A stretch of 64,000 nt of DNA, from the NCBI RefSeq assembly GCF_963677305.1, contig NZ_OY781925.1, positions 1,961,501 through 2,025,500 of the forward strand, given 5' to 3'. Shown piece by piece: positions 19,555-28,780 of this stretch. Within the stretch, counting starts at the first letter, position 1. Each line of letters begins with the position of its first letter. This DNA is from an uncultured Holophaga sp. (GTDB lineage: Bacteria > Acidobacteriota > Holophagae > Holophagales > Holophagaceae). A program made the translations under genes and the position numbers. A model generated the notes under the pieces. The model was not told the origin of the DNA and searched no databases. It saw only the letters and a program-made list of their open reading frames with translations.

Positions 19555-19899
19555 GCCCGACACCGGCTCTTGCATGCTGCAGAGCGGAAAAGCCTCCGGA
19601 TCGCGGCTGAGCGCGAGGAGAGCCGGATCCTTGAGGGGCGCCCAGGTCGCCGCCTTCCGATGGGTGAACAAGGTCTCCGCAAGGGGGCTCCGCCCCATCC
19701 CAAGGCAGGAAACCCCACGCCACAGGATTTCCTCCAGACATGGCTTCTGGACGGGTTCCCGTCCTGACTCGGTCGCGTATCAAGCTGGAGCCTCGGTTTT
19801 CCAAGAGGCCAGGCTGTGCTCCGGGCGGGCCTTGGTGGGTTCGGATGTAATCGATTAAAAAATCACGATTTACTACTTGTTGCTGACGAAGAATGGAGC
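19555..19899. other. Intergenic region upstream of the lactate cluster
   Basis: About 345 bases with no supported gene. The last 50 bases turn AT-rich, including a 10-bp palindrome TAATCGATTA at 19849-19858, in contrast to the GC-rich surroundings. This suggests regulatory DNA for the lactate operon. Confidence 0.5.
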
Positions 19900-19927
19900 T
19901 TGACATAGGTGAAAACACCTAGAGACT
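19900..19927 (+). promoter_or_regulatory. Promoter and palindromic operator of the lactate operon
   Basis: TTGACA (19900-19905) is a consensus -35 box. A perfect inverted repeat TAGGTG-AAAA-CACCTA (19906-19921) fills the spacer right behind it, and a weak -10 (GAGACT, 19922-19927) follows. A regulator bound here would sit between the two boxes and block RNA polymerase. The regulator gene is not adjacent. Confidence 0.5.
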
Positions 19928-19949
19928 GGAGGTTGTATAGGAGGTGGAA

Positions 19950-21650
19950 ATGCTTACATGGACCCAGGTGTACAACCCGGTGATGGGGAACGTGTTTCTC
20001 TCTGCCGCCGTGGCGGCCATCCCGGTGGTCGTTCTGCTGGCCCTGCTGGGCTTCGCCCATGTCAAGGCCCATTGGGCTGCCATCCTCGGGCTGGTCTGCT
20101 CGCTCTCCATCGCCATCTTCGTCTACGGCATGCCCGGCAGGCTCGCCGGAGCGGCGGCCCTCTATGGCGCATGCTACGGCCTGCTGCCCATCGGGTGGAT
20201 CATCCTGGGGGCCATCTTTGTCTATGACATCACGGTGAAGACCGGGGACTTCGAGGTGGTGAAGCACTCCATCGCGGGCCTGGCGGATGACCGGCGCATC
20301 CAGGTGCTTCTCATCGGCTTCAGCTTCGGGGCCTTCATCGAGGGCGCCGCCGGCTTCGGTACCCCCGTGGCCATCGCTGGCGCCATGCTCATCGGCCTGG
20401 GCTTCCGCCCCCTCAAGGCGGCTGTCCTCGCCCTCATCGCCAATACGGCACCAGTGGCCTTCGGTGCTCTCGGAATCCCCATCATCACCCTGGCCAAGGT
20501 GACCGGTCTGCCCGAGAACGCCCTCAGTTCCGTGGTGGGTCGCCAGATGCTGCCCTTCTCCCTCATTGTGCCCTTCTGGGTGGTGTGGGCCATGGCCGGC
20601 CGCAAGAAGATGTGGGAAGTCTGGCCCGCCTGCCTGGTCTGCGGCGGCAGCTTCTCCCTGACCCAGTTCATCGTCAGCAACTACTTCGGCGCCTCCCTGG
20701 TGGCCATCTTCAGTTCGGTGATCTCCCTCGTCGCCACCGTCATCCTTCTGAAGTTCTGGAAGCCCAAGAACACATGGCACTTCGACCATGAGTCCGCCGA
20801 CACCCGCGAGGCCGAGGCCGCCAGCCGTCCCAGCCACAGCACCGGGCGCATCGCCCGTGCGTGGATGCCCTGGGTCATCCTCTGCGCCTTCGTCTTCGCC
20901 TGGGGCCACCCTACCGTCAAGACCTATCTGAACGGCGGTGCCAAGGGGCATGAGAACTTCCTGGTCGGCAAGTCTGTGGTCAAGGTCCCCGTGCCCGCCC
21001 TGGACAAGGCCGTCGTCAAGGCCCCCCCCGTTGTGGCCAAGCCCGTTGCCGAGGAGGCTGTCTACACCTTCAACTGGCTCTCCGCCACGGGCACCAGCCT
21101 GCTGCTGGCCGGCATCGTCAGCGGCCTGCTGCTGGGTCTCTCCGTCAAGGAACTCCTGAAGATCTTCTTTGGCACCCTGAAGCGCATCCGGATCTCGCTG
21201 CTGACCATCACGGCCATGCTTGCTCTCGGCTTCTCCACCCGCTATGCCGGTCTGGACGCCACCATGGGCCTGGCCTTCGCCTCCACCGGCATGTTCTTCC
21301 CCTTCTTCTCCCCGCTCCTGGGCTGGCTGGGCGTGGCCCTCACCGGCAGCGACACCTCCTCCAATGTGCTCTTCGGCGGTCTGCAGAAGATCAGCGCCGA
21401 GAAGCTGGGGATCAGTCCCATCCTGGCCTGCGGCGCCAACAGCGCGGGCGGCGTCATGGGCAAGATGATCGATGCCCAGAGCATCGTGGTGGCCGGCGTG
21501 GCCACGGGACAGCAGGGCAAGGAGGGCGAGATCCTGCGGGGTGTCTTCTGGCACAGTATCGCTCTGGCTTGCCTTGTGGGTCTCGTGGTCTTCCTCCAGG
21601 CCTATGTGCTGACCTGGACGGTCCCGGTGATCCAGGCCGTGGCGAAGTAG
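19950..21650 (+). CDS. lctP: L-lactate permease
   Basis: 566-residue transporter of the LctP family, taking up lactate (also glycolate in some members) with protons. About twelve or more hydrophobic segments. The family signature FGAFIEGAAGFGTPVAIAGAMLIGLGF lies at about 127-153, and TGSDTSSNVLFGGLQ near 465-479. The loop around 335-365 (alternating Val/Pro/Lys) is unusual filler between helices. The ATG at 19950 follows GGAGG. It is the first gene of a cluster with lactate dehydrogenase components, which supports the substrate. Confidence 0.93.
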   Translation: MLTWTQVYNPVMGNVFLSAAVAAIPVVVLLALLGFAHVKAHWAAILGLVCSLSIAIFVYGMPGRLAGAAALYGACYGLLPIGWIILGAIFVYDITVKTGDFEVVKHSIAGLADDRRIQVLLIGFSFGAFIEGAAGFGTPVAIAGAMLIGLGFRPLKAAVLALIANTAPVAFGALGIPIITLAKVTGLPENALSSVVGRQMLPFSLIVPFWVVWAMAGRKKMWEVWPACLVCGGSFSLTQFIVSNYFGASLVAIFSSVISLVATVILLKFWKPKNTWHFDHESADTREAEAASRPSHSTGRIARAWMPWVILCAFVFAWGHPTVKTYLNGGAKGHENFLVGKSVVKVPVPALDKAVVKAPPVVAKPVAEEAVYTFNWLSATGTSLLLAGIVSGLLLGLSVKELLKIFFGTLKRIRISLLTITAMLALGFSTRYAGLDATMGLAFASTGMFFPFFSPLLGWLGVALTGSDTSSNVLFGGLQKISAEKLGISPILACGANSAGGVMGKMIDAQSIVVAGVATGQQGKEGEILRGVFWHSIALACLVGLVVFLQAYVLTWTVPVIQAVAK

Positions 21651-21697
21651 AATCGAGGGGGCCCCTGGGGTCCTCTCTCTGTTGTGTCGAGGTGGGC

Positions 21698-22219
21698 ATG
21701 TTCGAAGCATTCGAGGCCAGGGCCCGGGCCGCTGGGGCCGAAGTCCATCACTTTCCCACCGCCTCCGGGGCGATGGACTTTCTCCGCGAGCGCCTCAAGG
21801 CCGAAGGGGTGGCCGAGGGGGGTGAAAGGGCTGTGCTGGCTCCCGGATTCCCCATGGACCCCTGTCCTGGTCTCATCTGCCCGGTGACCCGGGAAGCTGC
21901 CCGGACCGCTCGGGTGGGGATCACCCGCATGGGTTGGGGGCTGGCGGACACCGGTACTCTGGTCCAGGATTCGACGGCGGTAGAGCAGCGCCTTGCCTCG
22001 AGCCTTCCCTGGGTTCACATCGCCCTCTTGCCCACCAGGGCTCTGCTGCCCGATCTGGCGAGCCTGCTGGAGCGGGTAGACCCGGATCGGGCGGCCTACC
22101 TGGCCTTCATCACCGGGCCCAGCCGCACCGCCGACATCGAGAGGGTGCTGGCCATCGGAGTCCACGGCCCGGAGAAGCTGGTCATTGTGTGCGTGGATGA
22201 TCTGGAGGTGGCGCCATGA
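21698..22219 (+). CDS. lutC: LutC/YkgG-like LUD-domain protein
   Basis: 173 residues, a short LUD (DUF162) domain protein. The C-terminal GPSRTADIERVLAIGVHGPEKLVIVCVDD is the family hallmark, preceded by GITRMGWGLADTGTLV. LutC-type proteins are needed for lactate oxidation by the LutABC complex; their exact job is unclear. GAGGTGG precedes the ATG. The stop overlaps the next start by ATGA, so it is coupled to the fused LutB-LutA gene. Confidence 0.88.
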   Translation: MFEAFEARARAAGAEVHHFPTASGAMDFLRERLKAEGVAEGGERAVLAPGFPMDPCPGLICPVTREAARTARVGITRMGWGLADTGTLVQDSTAVEQRLASSLPWVHIALLPTRALLPDLASLLERVDPDRAAYLAFITGPSRTADIERVLAIGVHGPEKLVIVCVDDLEVAP

Positions 22220-24357
22220 GCAGGGTCTTCGCCAAGCGCGTCACCAAGGCTCTGGAGAACCCCAACCTGGGAGGCATCCTGGACCGCTGGAACTACCCGG
22301 CCACCCGGGCCAAGGCCTTTGAGGGCATCGACTTCGAGGCCCTGCGCACGGAGATCGCCGGGATCAAGGGAGAGGCCGCCGGGCGCCTGCCGGAGCTGGC
22401 GCAGCAGTTCCAGAAGGCCGCCGAGGCCAAGGGAGCCAGGGTGCTGCGGGCCAGCAGCCCCCAGGAAGTCCTGGACTACATCCTGAGGCTCTGTCAGGCC
22501 AAGGGCATCAAGCGGGTCGCCAAGTCCAAGTCCATGGCTTCCGAGGAGATCCACCTGAATGAATTTCTGGCGGAACACGGCATCCAGGCCGATGAGACGG
22601 ACCTGGGCGAGTGGATCTGCCAGCTGGCCCACCAGAAGCCCTCCCATATGGTCATGCCCGCCCTGCACCTCACCAAGGAGGAGGTGGCGGATCTCTTCAG
22701 CGCCGAGGTGAAGCAGGTCTTGGACCCTGAGATCCAGGGTCTGGTGAAGGTGGCCCGCAGGGAGCTTCGGGAGAAGTTCTTCGAGGCGGACCTGGGGGTT
22801 ACCGGCGCCAACATCGCCATCGCCGAGACCGGCACCCTGGTCTTGATGACCAATGAGGGCAATGCCCGCCTGGTCTCCACTCTGCCCAAGACCCACGTGG
22901 CCATCGTGGGCATCGAGAAGCTGGTGCCGCACTTCCGGGATGCCGCGCCCATCCTGCGTGCCCTGCCCAGGAATGCCACCAGCCAGCTCATCACCAGCTA
23001 CGTCTCCATGATCACGGGGCCCGTGCCCAACGATGACGGGACGATGAAGGACCTGCACATCATCCTCATGGACAACCAGCGCACCGCCATGGCAGCGGAC
23101 CCGGAGTTCAAGCAGGCCCTCCAGTGCATCCGCTGCGCGTCGTGCCTCAATGTCTGCCCGGTCTACCGGCTGGTGGGGGGCCATGTCTTCGGCCACATCT
23201 ACACCGGGGGCATCGGCACCATCCTCACTGCCTGGTTCAACGAGCTGAAGACCACCGAGGACATCCAGGCCCTCTGCATCGGCTGCGGCAAGTGCAACGA
23301 GGTCTGCGCTGCCAAGATCGATATCGCGGGACTCATCCTGGAGCTGCGCCGTCGCCTCGGGAAGAAGGAGGGACTGCCCTTCATCCAGAAGACCGCCCTG
23401 CAGATCATCAACAATCGCAAACTCTTCCACGCCATGCTCCGGGCTGCCTCCCTCGCGCAGAAGCCCTTTGCCAAGGACGGCTTCATCCGGCACCTGCCCA
23501 TGTTCCTCTCTAACCTAGCGGAGCATCGCAGCCTCCCGGCCATTGCCGAGCGGCCCTTCCGGGATCTCTTCCCCGGGATTCAACAGCCCAAGGGCCGTGA
23601 AAAGGCGGTCTTCTATGCGGGGTGCGCCATCGACTTCATCTCCCCCCGGGTGGGCGTCGCTCTGGTGAAGGTGCTCAACCAGGCCGGAATCGAGGTGCTC
23701 TTCCCCCAGGCCCAGTCCTGCTGCGGCATTCCCCACTGGGCATCCGGGGCCGATGAGATGGCCGCCCTGGCTGCCGCCCACAATGTGGGGCCCTTGGATG
23801 TGGGGGATGCGGACTATGTGGTCACGGCCTGCGCCACCTGCGCTTCGGCCGTGGAGAAGGAGTGGCCCCACCTGCTGCGGAAGCAGGGCATGGAGGGTCT
23901 GGCTCAACGGGCCGAGGCCGTGGCGGCCAAGAGCCTCATGTTCACGGAACTGGTGAACCGCCTGATCCGGGAGGGTCGCCTGAGGGCCAAGGACGGGCTG
24001 GAGCTGCAGCGGGTCACCTACCATGACTCCTGTCACGCCAAACGCCACCTGGGGCTCTCGAAGGAGCCTCGGGCGGCCCTGGAGGCCGCGGGGTACGAGA
24101 TGGCAGAGATGGCGGAAGCCGACACCTGCTGCGGCATGGGCGGCTCCTACACCGTCAAGCAGCCGGACATCTCCATGGGGATGCTCAAGCGCAAGCTCGA
24201 GAACGCTCAGGCCACCGGGGCCCGCTTCCTCTGCGCCGAGTGCCCTGGCTGCCTGCTGCAGTTGGGAGGCGGCCTCGACAAGGCCGGGGCCCCCATGCAG
24301 GCCAGGCATCCGGCGGAGCTGCTGGCGGAGCGTCTGGAAGGCCCTGAACACGACTGA
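22216..24357 (+). CDS. Fused LutB-LutA iron-sulfur lactate oxidation protein
   Basis: 713 residues. Residues 1-300 are a LUD domain as in LutB/LldF (TGANIAIAETGTLVLMTNEGNARLVSTLPKTHV). Two four-cysteine clusters follow (CIRCASCLNVCP about 303-314; CIGCGKCNEVC about 355-365). The C-terminal part (about 460-713) has two CCG domains as in LutA/LldE (QSCCGIPHW, ACATCASA, DTCCGMGGSY, CAECPGC). In Bacillus these are separate proteins. A similar fusion next to LutC and lactate permease is known in Desulfovibrio vulgaris (DVU3033). Probably oxidises L-lactate to pyruvate at the membrane face. Confidence 0.9.
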   Translation: MSRVFAKRVTKALENPNLGGILDRWNYPATRAKAFEGIDFEALRTEIAGIKGEAAGRLPELAQQFQKAAEAKGARVLRASSPQEVLDYILRLCQAKGIKRVAKSKSMASEEIHLNEFLAEHGIQADETDLGEWICQLAHQKPSHMVMPALHLTKEEVADLFSAEVKQVLDPEIQGLVKVARRELREKFFEADLGVTGANIAIAETGTLVLMTNEGNARLVSTLPKTHVAIVGIEKLVPHFRDAAPILRALPRNATSQLITSYVSMITGPVPNDDGTMKDLHIILMDNQRTAMAADPEFKQALQCIRCASCLNVCPVYRLVGGHVFGHIYTGGIGTILTAWFNELKTTEDIQALCIGCGKCNEVCAAKIDIAGLILELRRRLGKKEGLPFIQKTALQIINNRKLFHAMLRAASLAQKPFAKDGFIRHLPMFLSNLAEHRSLPAIAERPFRDLFPGIQQPKGREKAVFYAGCAIDFISPRVGVALVKVLNQAGIEVLFPQAQSCCGIPHWASGADEMAALAAAHNVGPLDVGDADYVVTACATCASAVEKEWPHLLRKQGMEGLAQRAEAVAAKSLMFTELVNRLIREGRLRAKDGLELQRVTYHDSCHAKRHLGLSKEPRAALEAAGYEMAEMAEADTCCGMGGSYTVKQPDISMGMLKRKLENAQATGARFLCAECPGCLLQLGGGLDKAGAPMQARHPAELLAERLEGPEHD

Positions 24358-24392
24358 GTTCGCATCACCCCTTGTCCTGTGGAGTCCCTGGA

Positions 24393-25787
24393 ATGCTGGA
24401 TCCTGTGATCATCGAAGAGCTTGAGGCCCTGGTGGGCAAGGAGAACGTCCTCACCGGCAAGGTGGATCGGGTGGCCTACAGCTACGACGCCACCGCCGAT
24501 CTGCCCCGCCAGGCCCCTGATGTGGTGGTGCTGCCCACCACAGCCGAGATGGTGCAGGAGGTGGTCCGCTTGGCCCGCCGCCACCAGATCGCCATCTACC
24601 CCCGAGGGGCCGGAACGAACCTCAGCGGGGGCACCATTCCGCTCAAGAAGGGCATCGTCCTCTCCTTCCAGAAGATGAACCGCATCCTGGAGATCGATGC
24701 CGCCAACCTGACGGCCACGGTGCAGCCCGGCGTCGTCATCAATGGCCTCAATGCCGCTGTGGCCGCCCACGGCCTGATCTATCCCCCCGACCCCGGCACC
24801 GTGGCCACCGCCACCATGGGGGGATCAGCCTCCGAGAACTCCGGCGGGCTCCGGGGGCTGAAGTACGGCGTGACCCGGAACTATGTCATGGGCATGGAGG
24901 TGGTGCTCGCCAGCGGGGAGAAGGTCCGCTATGGCGGCAAGACCGTGAAGAACGTCACGGCCTACGACTTCACCAATCTTTTCGTGGGCTCCGAGGGGAC
25001 CCTGGGCATCATCACCGAGATCACCGTCAAGCTGATCCCCGCGCCCCGCCACCGCCGCACCATGATGGGGGTCTTCAAGACCCTGGCCGACGCCGGGAAC
25101 TGCGTGGCGGGCATCATCGCGGCCCAGGTCATTCCCGCCACCCTGGAGATCATGGACAACATGACCATCCGGACCGTGGAGGACTTCGCCCACATCGGTC
25201 TGCCCGTGGAGGCCGAGGCCCTGCTGCTGATCGAGGTGGATGGCATGTCCGGGGAACTGGTGCAGGCCGAGGCCGAGGCCGTGGTCCGTGAAGTCCTGGG
25301 CAACCAGGGTGACCTGCGCACCGCCGAGACGGACCAGGAGCGGGACCAGCTCTGGACCGCCCGCCGCAATGCCCTGCCGGCCCTTGCTTCCCTCAACAAC
25401 ACCGTGATCCTGGAGGATGCCACGGTGCCCCGCTCCCGGATCACCGACATGCTGGTGACCTGCCAGGAGATCGGACGGAAATACCGGCTCACCCTGGGCA
25501 CCTTCGGTCATGCAGGGGATGGCAACCTCCATCCGACCATCCTCTGCGACAAGAACGACGCGGACGAGATGGGGCGGATGCACAAGGCCGTGGACGAGAT
25601 CTTCAAGGCCGCCCTGGACTTCGGGGGCACCCTCTCGGGGGAGCACGGCATCGGCATGGCCAAGATGAAGTATCTGAAGGACGAACTCGGCCAGAGCGGC
25701 CTGGACCTCATGCGCAGCATCAAGGAGTCCCTGGATCCCGGGTACCTGCTCAACCCCTGCAAGATGGTCCCGGTGCGGGAGAGCTGA
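24393..25787 (+). CDS. FAD-linked D-lactate/glycolate dehydrogenase (GlcD-like)
   Basis: 464 residues of the FAD-binding oxidase family (PCMH fold). The FAD-binding part is IYPRGAGTNLSGGTIPLKKGIVLSF (about 76-100), PPDPGTVATATMGGSASENSGG and GSEGTLGIITEITVKLIP. The C-terminal substrate side has FGHAGDGNLHPTI and GGTLSGEHGIGMAKMKYL. In this neighbourhood the substrate is most likely D-lactate, with glycolate as alternative. The ATG at 24393 has GGAG eight bases upstream. Electrons probably pass to the iron-sulfur protein encoded three bases downstream. Confidence 0.9.
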   Translation: MLDPVIIEELEALVGKENVLTGKVDRVAYSYDATADLPRQAPDVVVLPTTAEMVQEVVRLARRHQIAIYPRGAGTNLSGGTIPLKKGIVLSFQKMNRILEIDAANLTATVQPGVVINGLNAAVAAHGLIYPPDPGTVATATMGGSASENSGGLRGLKYGVTRNYVMGMEVVLASGEKVRYGGKTVKNVTAYDFTNLFVGSEGTLGIITEITVKLIPAPRHRRTMMGVFKTLADAGNCVAGIIAAQVIPATLEIMDNMTIRTVEDFAHIGLPVEAEALLLIEVDGMSGELVQAEAEAVVREVLGNQGDLRTAETDQERDQLWTARRNALPALASLNNTVILEDATVPRSRITDMLVTCQEIGRKYRLTLGTFGHAGDGNLHPTILCDKNDADEMGRMHKAVDEIFKAALDFGGTLSGEHGIGMAKMKYLKDELGQSGLDLMRSIKESLDPGYLLNPCKMVPVRES

Positions 25788-25790
25788 GGC

Positions 25791-27104
25791 ATGGCCGTGA
25801 CGACGAAGACCTATCACGACGAGCTCGCCATCGTCCGGAGCGAGTTGGACAAGTGCATGAAGTGTGGCAACTGTATGGCGGTCTGCCCTGTCTATGGGGC
25901 CGACCGGGTGGAGTCCGCAGTGACCCGTTCCCGGATCGCTGTGGCCGAAGCGATCCTTGCCGGGGAGCTGGAGCTGAGCGATCCCGAGGTCCACACCATG
26001 CTCTTCAACTGCCTGGTCTGCAAGTCCTGTATGAGCAACTGTCCCACCAAGGTCAGCTTCGACCGGATCATCCTGGCCCTCCGCGCGGCCCTGGTGCGGG
26101 AGAACGGTCTCCCCTGGGTCAAGCAGCTCATCTTCTCCAGCCTCAAGCACCCCAGGCTCCTGGGCGCCGGGCTCAAGGTCGGCGCGGCGATGCAAGGCCT
26201 GGCCTTCCGCTCCGCCAAGGAGGGACGCTCCATCTCGCCCCGGACTCCCTTCGCCCTGCTAGGCGCGCCCCTGGGTTTTGATCGAGACCGCAAGATACCT
26301 TCCATCTCCGGCAAATCCCTGCGGGACCAGCTCCCGGATGGGATCCCCGTCGAGGGCAGCACCCTCAAGGTGGCCTTCTTCACCGGGGACTCCCTCAACC
26401 ACTTCTATCCCCAGGCCGGGCGGGATCTGGTGGAGGTGCTGACGGCCCACGGAGTCGAGGTCCACATCCCGAAGGCGCAGGGCTGCTGCGGCATTCCGGT
26501 GCTCGTCCACGGGGACATCGAGACCGCCCGCAGTCTGGCGAGGCACAACCTGGACACCTTCGAGGCCGCGGGCTGCGATTACCTGGTCACGGGCTGTGGC
26601 TCCTGCGGGAGCGCCTGGCAGCACGACTATGTGGAGATGCTCGCCGGGGACCCGATTTACGGTCCCAAGGCCCGGCACTGGGCCGGGCGGACCCATGACA
26701 TCTCCACCTTCCTCACCCGGGTGGTGGGGCTGCGGGCGCCCCGGGGCAGGGTCGAGCGCAGCGTGACTTACCACGACCCCTGCCATCTGAAGAAGGCCAT
26801 GAAGGTCTCCAGCGAGCCTAGGGAGATCCTGAGGGCCATTCCGGGCCTCACCTTCAGGGAGATGTCGGCCCCGGACGCATGCTGTGGCAGCGGGGGCTCC
26901 TTCGTCCTCTCCCACTACGAGACTGCTTCGCTCATCGGCCGGAAGAAGGGCGAGGACATCCTGCAGACCCAGGCGGATGTGGTATCCACCGGCTGCCCCG
27001 CCTGCATGATGCAGCTCGGGGACCAGGTTGGCCGCTGCGGTGGCCAGCAGGAGGTGCTGCACTACATCTCACTCCTTGCAGAGTCATACCGCCGCGAGGG
27101 CTGA
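25791..27104 (+). CDS. Iron-sulfur CCG-domain electron-transfer subunit (GlcF-like)
   Basis: 437 residues. Two ferredoxin-type motifs near the N-terminus (CMKCGNCMAVCPVY and CLVCKSCMSNCPTK) would hold two 4Fe-4S clusters. Two cysteine-rich CCG domains follow (GCCGIPVLVHGD, TGCGSCGSAW, DPCHLKKAMK, ACCGSGGSFV, GCPACMMQL). This is the architecture of GlcF and of Fe-S partners of D-lactate dehydrogenases such as DVU3028 of Desulfovibrio. It presumably carries electrons from the FAD subunit to quinone. Last gene of the lactate cluster. Confidence 0.9.
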   Translation: MAVTTKTYHDELAIVRSELDKCMKCGNCMAVCPVYGADRVESAVTRSRIAVAEAILAGELELSDPEVHTMLFNCLVCKSCMSNCPTKVSFDRIILALRAALVRENGLPWVKQLIFSSLKHPRLLGAGLKVGAAMQGLAFRSAKEGRSISPRTPFALLGAPLGFDRDRKIPSISGKSLRDQLPDGIPVEGSTLKVAFFTGDSLNHFYPQAGRDLVEVLTAHGVEVHIPKAQGCCGIPVLVHGDIETARSLARHNLDTFEAAGCDYLVTGCGSCGSAWQHDYVEMLAGDPIYGPKARHWAGRTHDISTFLTRVVGLRAPRGRVERSVTYHDPCHLKKAMKVSSEPREILRAIPGLTFREMSAPDACCGSGGSFVLSHYETASLIGRKKGEDILQTQADVVSTGCPACMMQLGDQVGRCGGQQEVLHYISLLAESYRREG

Positions 27105-27200
27105 GGGGCAGTGACTGAAGTCAAGGCGGGACACGGCCTGGAACACCCCGGGCCCCGGTCGTGGTAGAAGTGGAGTCCACGCAGTCAGGGGGTACGGGTT

Positions 27201-27785
27201 TTGGGCAGGCCGCTTTTCACACCAGATGTCTATGTGGTCTCGGATGATCCGGAGGTCCTGATCCAGGCCGTGAAGGCTGGCAGCCGCACGGTGCAACTGC
27301 GGGACAAGGTGGCGGACCGCTCGGTACTGGCCACCAAGGCGAGGGTGGTGCTGGGCCTCAAGGATGCCTTCGAGTTCTCTTTCATCCTGAACGATGATCC
27401 CGAGCTGGCCCTGGAGCTGGGGGCCGACGGGGTCCATATCGGGCAGGACACCCCCACGGCCCCGGTGAGGGCCCTCATCGGGAAGGCACTGACCCTGGGC
27501 AAGACCACCCACAGCCCCGAGCAGGCCCGCTTGGCCTGCCAGGAGGGCGCGGACTACATCTCCGCCGGGCCTGTGCATCCCACCCCCACGAAGCCGGGAC
27601 GCCCGGCCGTGGGCCTGGACTATGTCCGGGAGGTGGCGGCCATGGGGGTCTCCTTCGTGGCCATCGGGGGCATCGACCTCTCCAACGTGGAGGAGGCCCT
27701 GGAGGCCGGGGCCCGGGTCATCGGCATCGTGCGGGCCCAGGACCGGCTGCCGGAGCTGCTGGCCAAGGTGAGGGCTCGGCGGTGA
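27201..27785 (+). CDS. thiE: Thiamine-phosphate synthase
   Basis: Joins HMP-pyrophosphate and thiazole phosphate to thiamine phosphate. 194 residues, slightly short for the family. Recognised by TVQLRDKVAD, LNDDPELALELGADGVHIGQDT, the phosphate-binding GPVHPTPTKPGRPAVGL and a final VAIGGIDLSNVEEALEAGARVIGIV. The start is TTG at 27201 with AGGGGG eight bases before. No THI-box is visible in the 96 bases upstream. First gene of a thiE-thiS-thiG-thiH operon. Confidence 0.9.
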   Translation: MGRPLFTPDVYVVSDDPEVLIQAVKAGSRTVQLRDKVADRSVLATKARVVLGLKDAFEFSFILNDDPELALELGADGVHIGQDTPTAPVRALIGKALTLGKTTHSPEQARLACQEGADYISAGPVHPTPTKPGRPAVGLDYVREVAAMGVSFVAIGGIDLSNVEEALEAGARVIGIVRAQDRLPELLAKVRARR

Positions 27786-27982
27786 TCCTCACGGTGAACG
27801 GCAAGGAGCGCGTGGCGGCCCCGGGGACCACCCTGGCTGTCTTCATCGAATCGCTCGGGGTGGGGGCCACCGGCCTCATCGCCGAGCTGAACGGGACCAT
27901 CCTGAAGCGGGATGCCTGGGGCCAGACGGTCCTGAACGAGGGTGATCGCATCGAGCTGGTCTCTCTGGTGGGAGGAGGTTAG
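27782..27982 (+). CDS. thiS: Sulfur carrier protein ThiS
   Basis: 66-residue ubiquitin-like protein ending in the Gly-Gly tail (SLVGGG) that becomes a thiocarboxylate and donates sulfur for the thiazole ring. GTG start inside the 3' end of thiE (4-base overlap), so translation is coupled. thiF, needed to adenylate ThiS, is not in the window. Confidence 0.93.
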   Translation: MILTVNGKERVAAPGTTLAVFIESLGVGATGLIAELNGTILKRDAWGQTVLNEGDRIELVSLVGGG

Positions 27983-27985
27983 GAC

Positions 27986-28780
27986 ATGGTGGACAAGGCG
28001 CAGCGCGATCCCCTGCGGATCGCCGACAGGACTTTCGGGAGCCGCTTCCTGCTGGGCACGGGCAAGTTCGGACGCAAGGCGGACATGCGGGAGGCCATCC
28101 TGCGCTCCGGCTCGGAGATCGTGACGGTGGCGGTGCGGCGCATCGACCTGGAACAGACCGAGGAGAACATCCTCAGCTATGTGCCCGAAGGGACCACGCT
28201 ACTGGTGAACACCAGTGGCGCCCGCAGCGCCGAGGAGGCCGTCCGCATCGCCCGCATCGCCCGGGAGGCGGGTTACGGCAACTGGGTGAAGATCGAGGTC
28301 ATCAACGACAGCAAGTACCTGCTGCCCGACAACCAGGCCACCCTCAAGGCCACCGAGGTGCTGGCCGCTGAGGGCTTCGTGGTGCTCCCCTACATGAACC
28401 CCGACCTCTATGTGGCCCGAGCTCTGGTTCAGGCCGGTGCGGCGGCGGTGATGCCCCTGGGCTCCCTCATTGGCTCGAACCAGGGGATCCGGATGGAGGC
28501 CATGATCGAGGTGCTTCTGAATGAAATCGATGAGGTGCCTATCATTGTCGATGCGGGCATCGGGAAGCCCTCCCAGGCCGCCCAGGCCATGGAGATGGGG
28601 GCCGCTGCGGTGCTGGTGAACACCGCTGTGGCCGCCTCCCAGGACGCCCCCCTCATGGCCGAGGCCTTTGCCCAGGCCGTGGAGGCGGGCCGGAAGGCCT
28701 TCCTGGCCGGGCAGGCGGCCGTTTGCGGCGTGGCCCAGGCCTCTTCCCCCCTCACCGGCTTCCTCCACGGGCAGGCGTGA
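27986..28780 (+). CDS. thiG: Thiazole synthase
   Basis: 264-residue TIM-barrel enzyme that builds the thiazole phosphate from deoxyxylulose-5-phosphate, dehydroglycine and ThiS thiocarboxylate. Lys102 in NWVKIEV is the Schiff-base lysine. Other blocks: SRFLLGTGKF, VTVAVRR, VLPYMNPD, AVMPLGSLIGSNQGI, DAGIGKPSQAAQAMEMGAAAVLVNTA. It follows thiS by three bases (GGAGG before the ATG) and overlaps thiH by one base. Confidence 0.96.
   Translation: MVDKAQRDPLRIADRTFGSRFLLGTGKFGRKADMREAILRSGSEIVTVAVRRIDLEQTEENILSYVPEGTTLLVNTSGARSAEEAVRIARIAREAGYGNWVKIEVINDSKYLLPDNQATLKATEVLAAEGFVVLPYMNPDLYVARALVQAGAAAVMPLGSLIGSNQGIRMEAMIEVLLNEIDEVPIIVDAGIGKPSQAAQAMEMGAAAVLVNTAVAASQDAPLMAEAFAQAVEAGRKAFLAGQAAVCGVAQASSPLTGFLHGQA

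Noticed and set aside
19570..19860. Small open frames upstream of the lactate permease
   Set aside because: No ribosome sites, no similarity, Arg/Ser/Gly-rich composition; most likely non-coding.
19863..21710. 615-codon minus-strand frame opposite the lactate permease
   Set aside because: Composition dominated by Gly, Asp, Glu and His with no domain; the opposite strand encodes an unmistakable permease.
24372..24392. TTG start for the FAD dehydrogenase seven codons upstream
   Set aside because: The ATG at 24393 has a ribosome site at the right distance and matches the usual N-terminus.
27105..27200. Possible TPP riboswitch before thiE
   Set aside because: No CTGAGA or GACCCTTTGAACCTG-like blocks in the 96 bases, and the region is too short.
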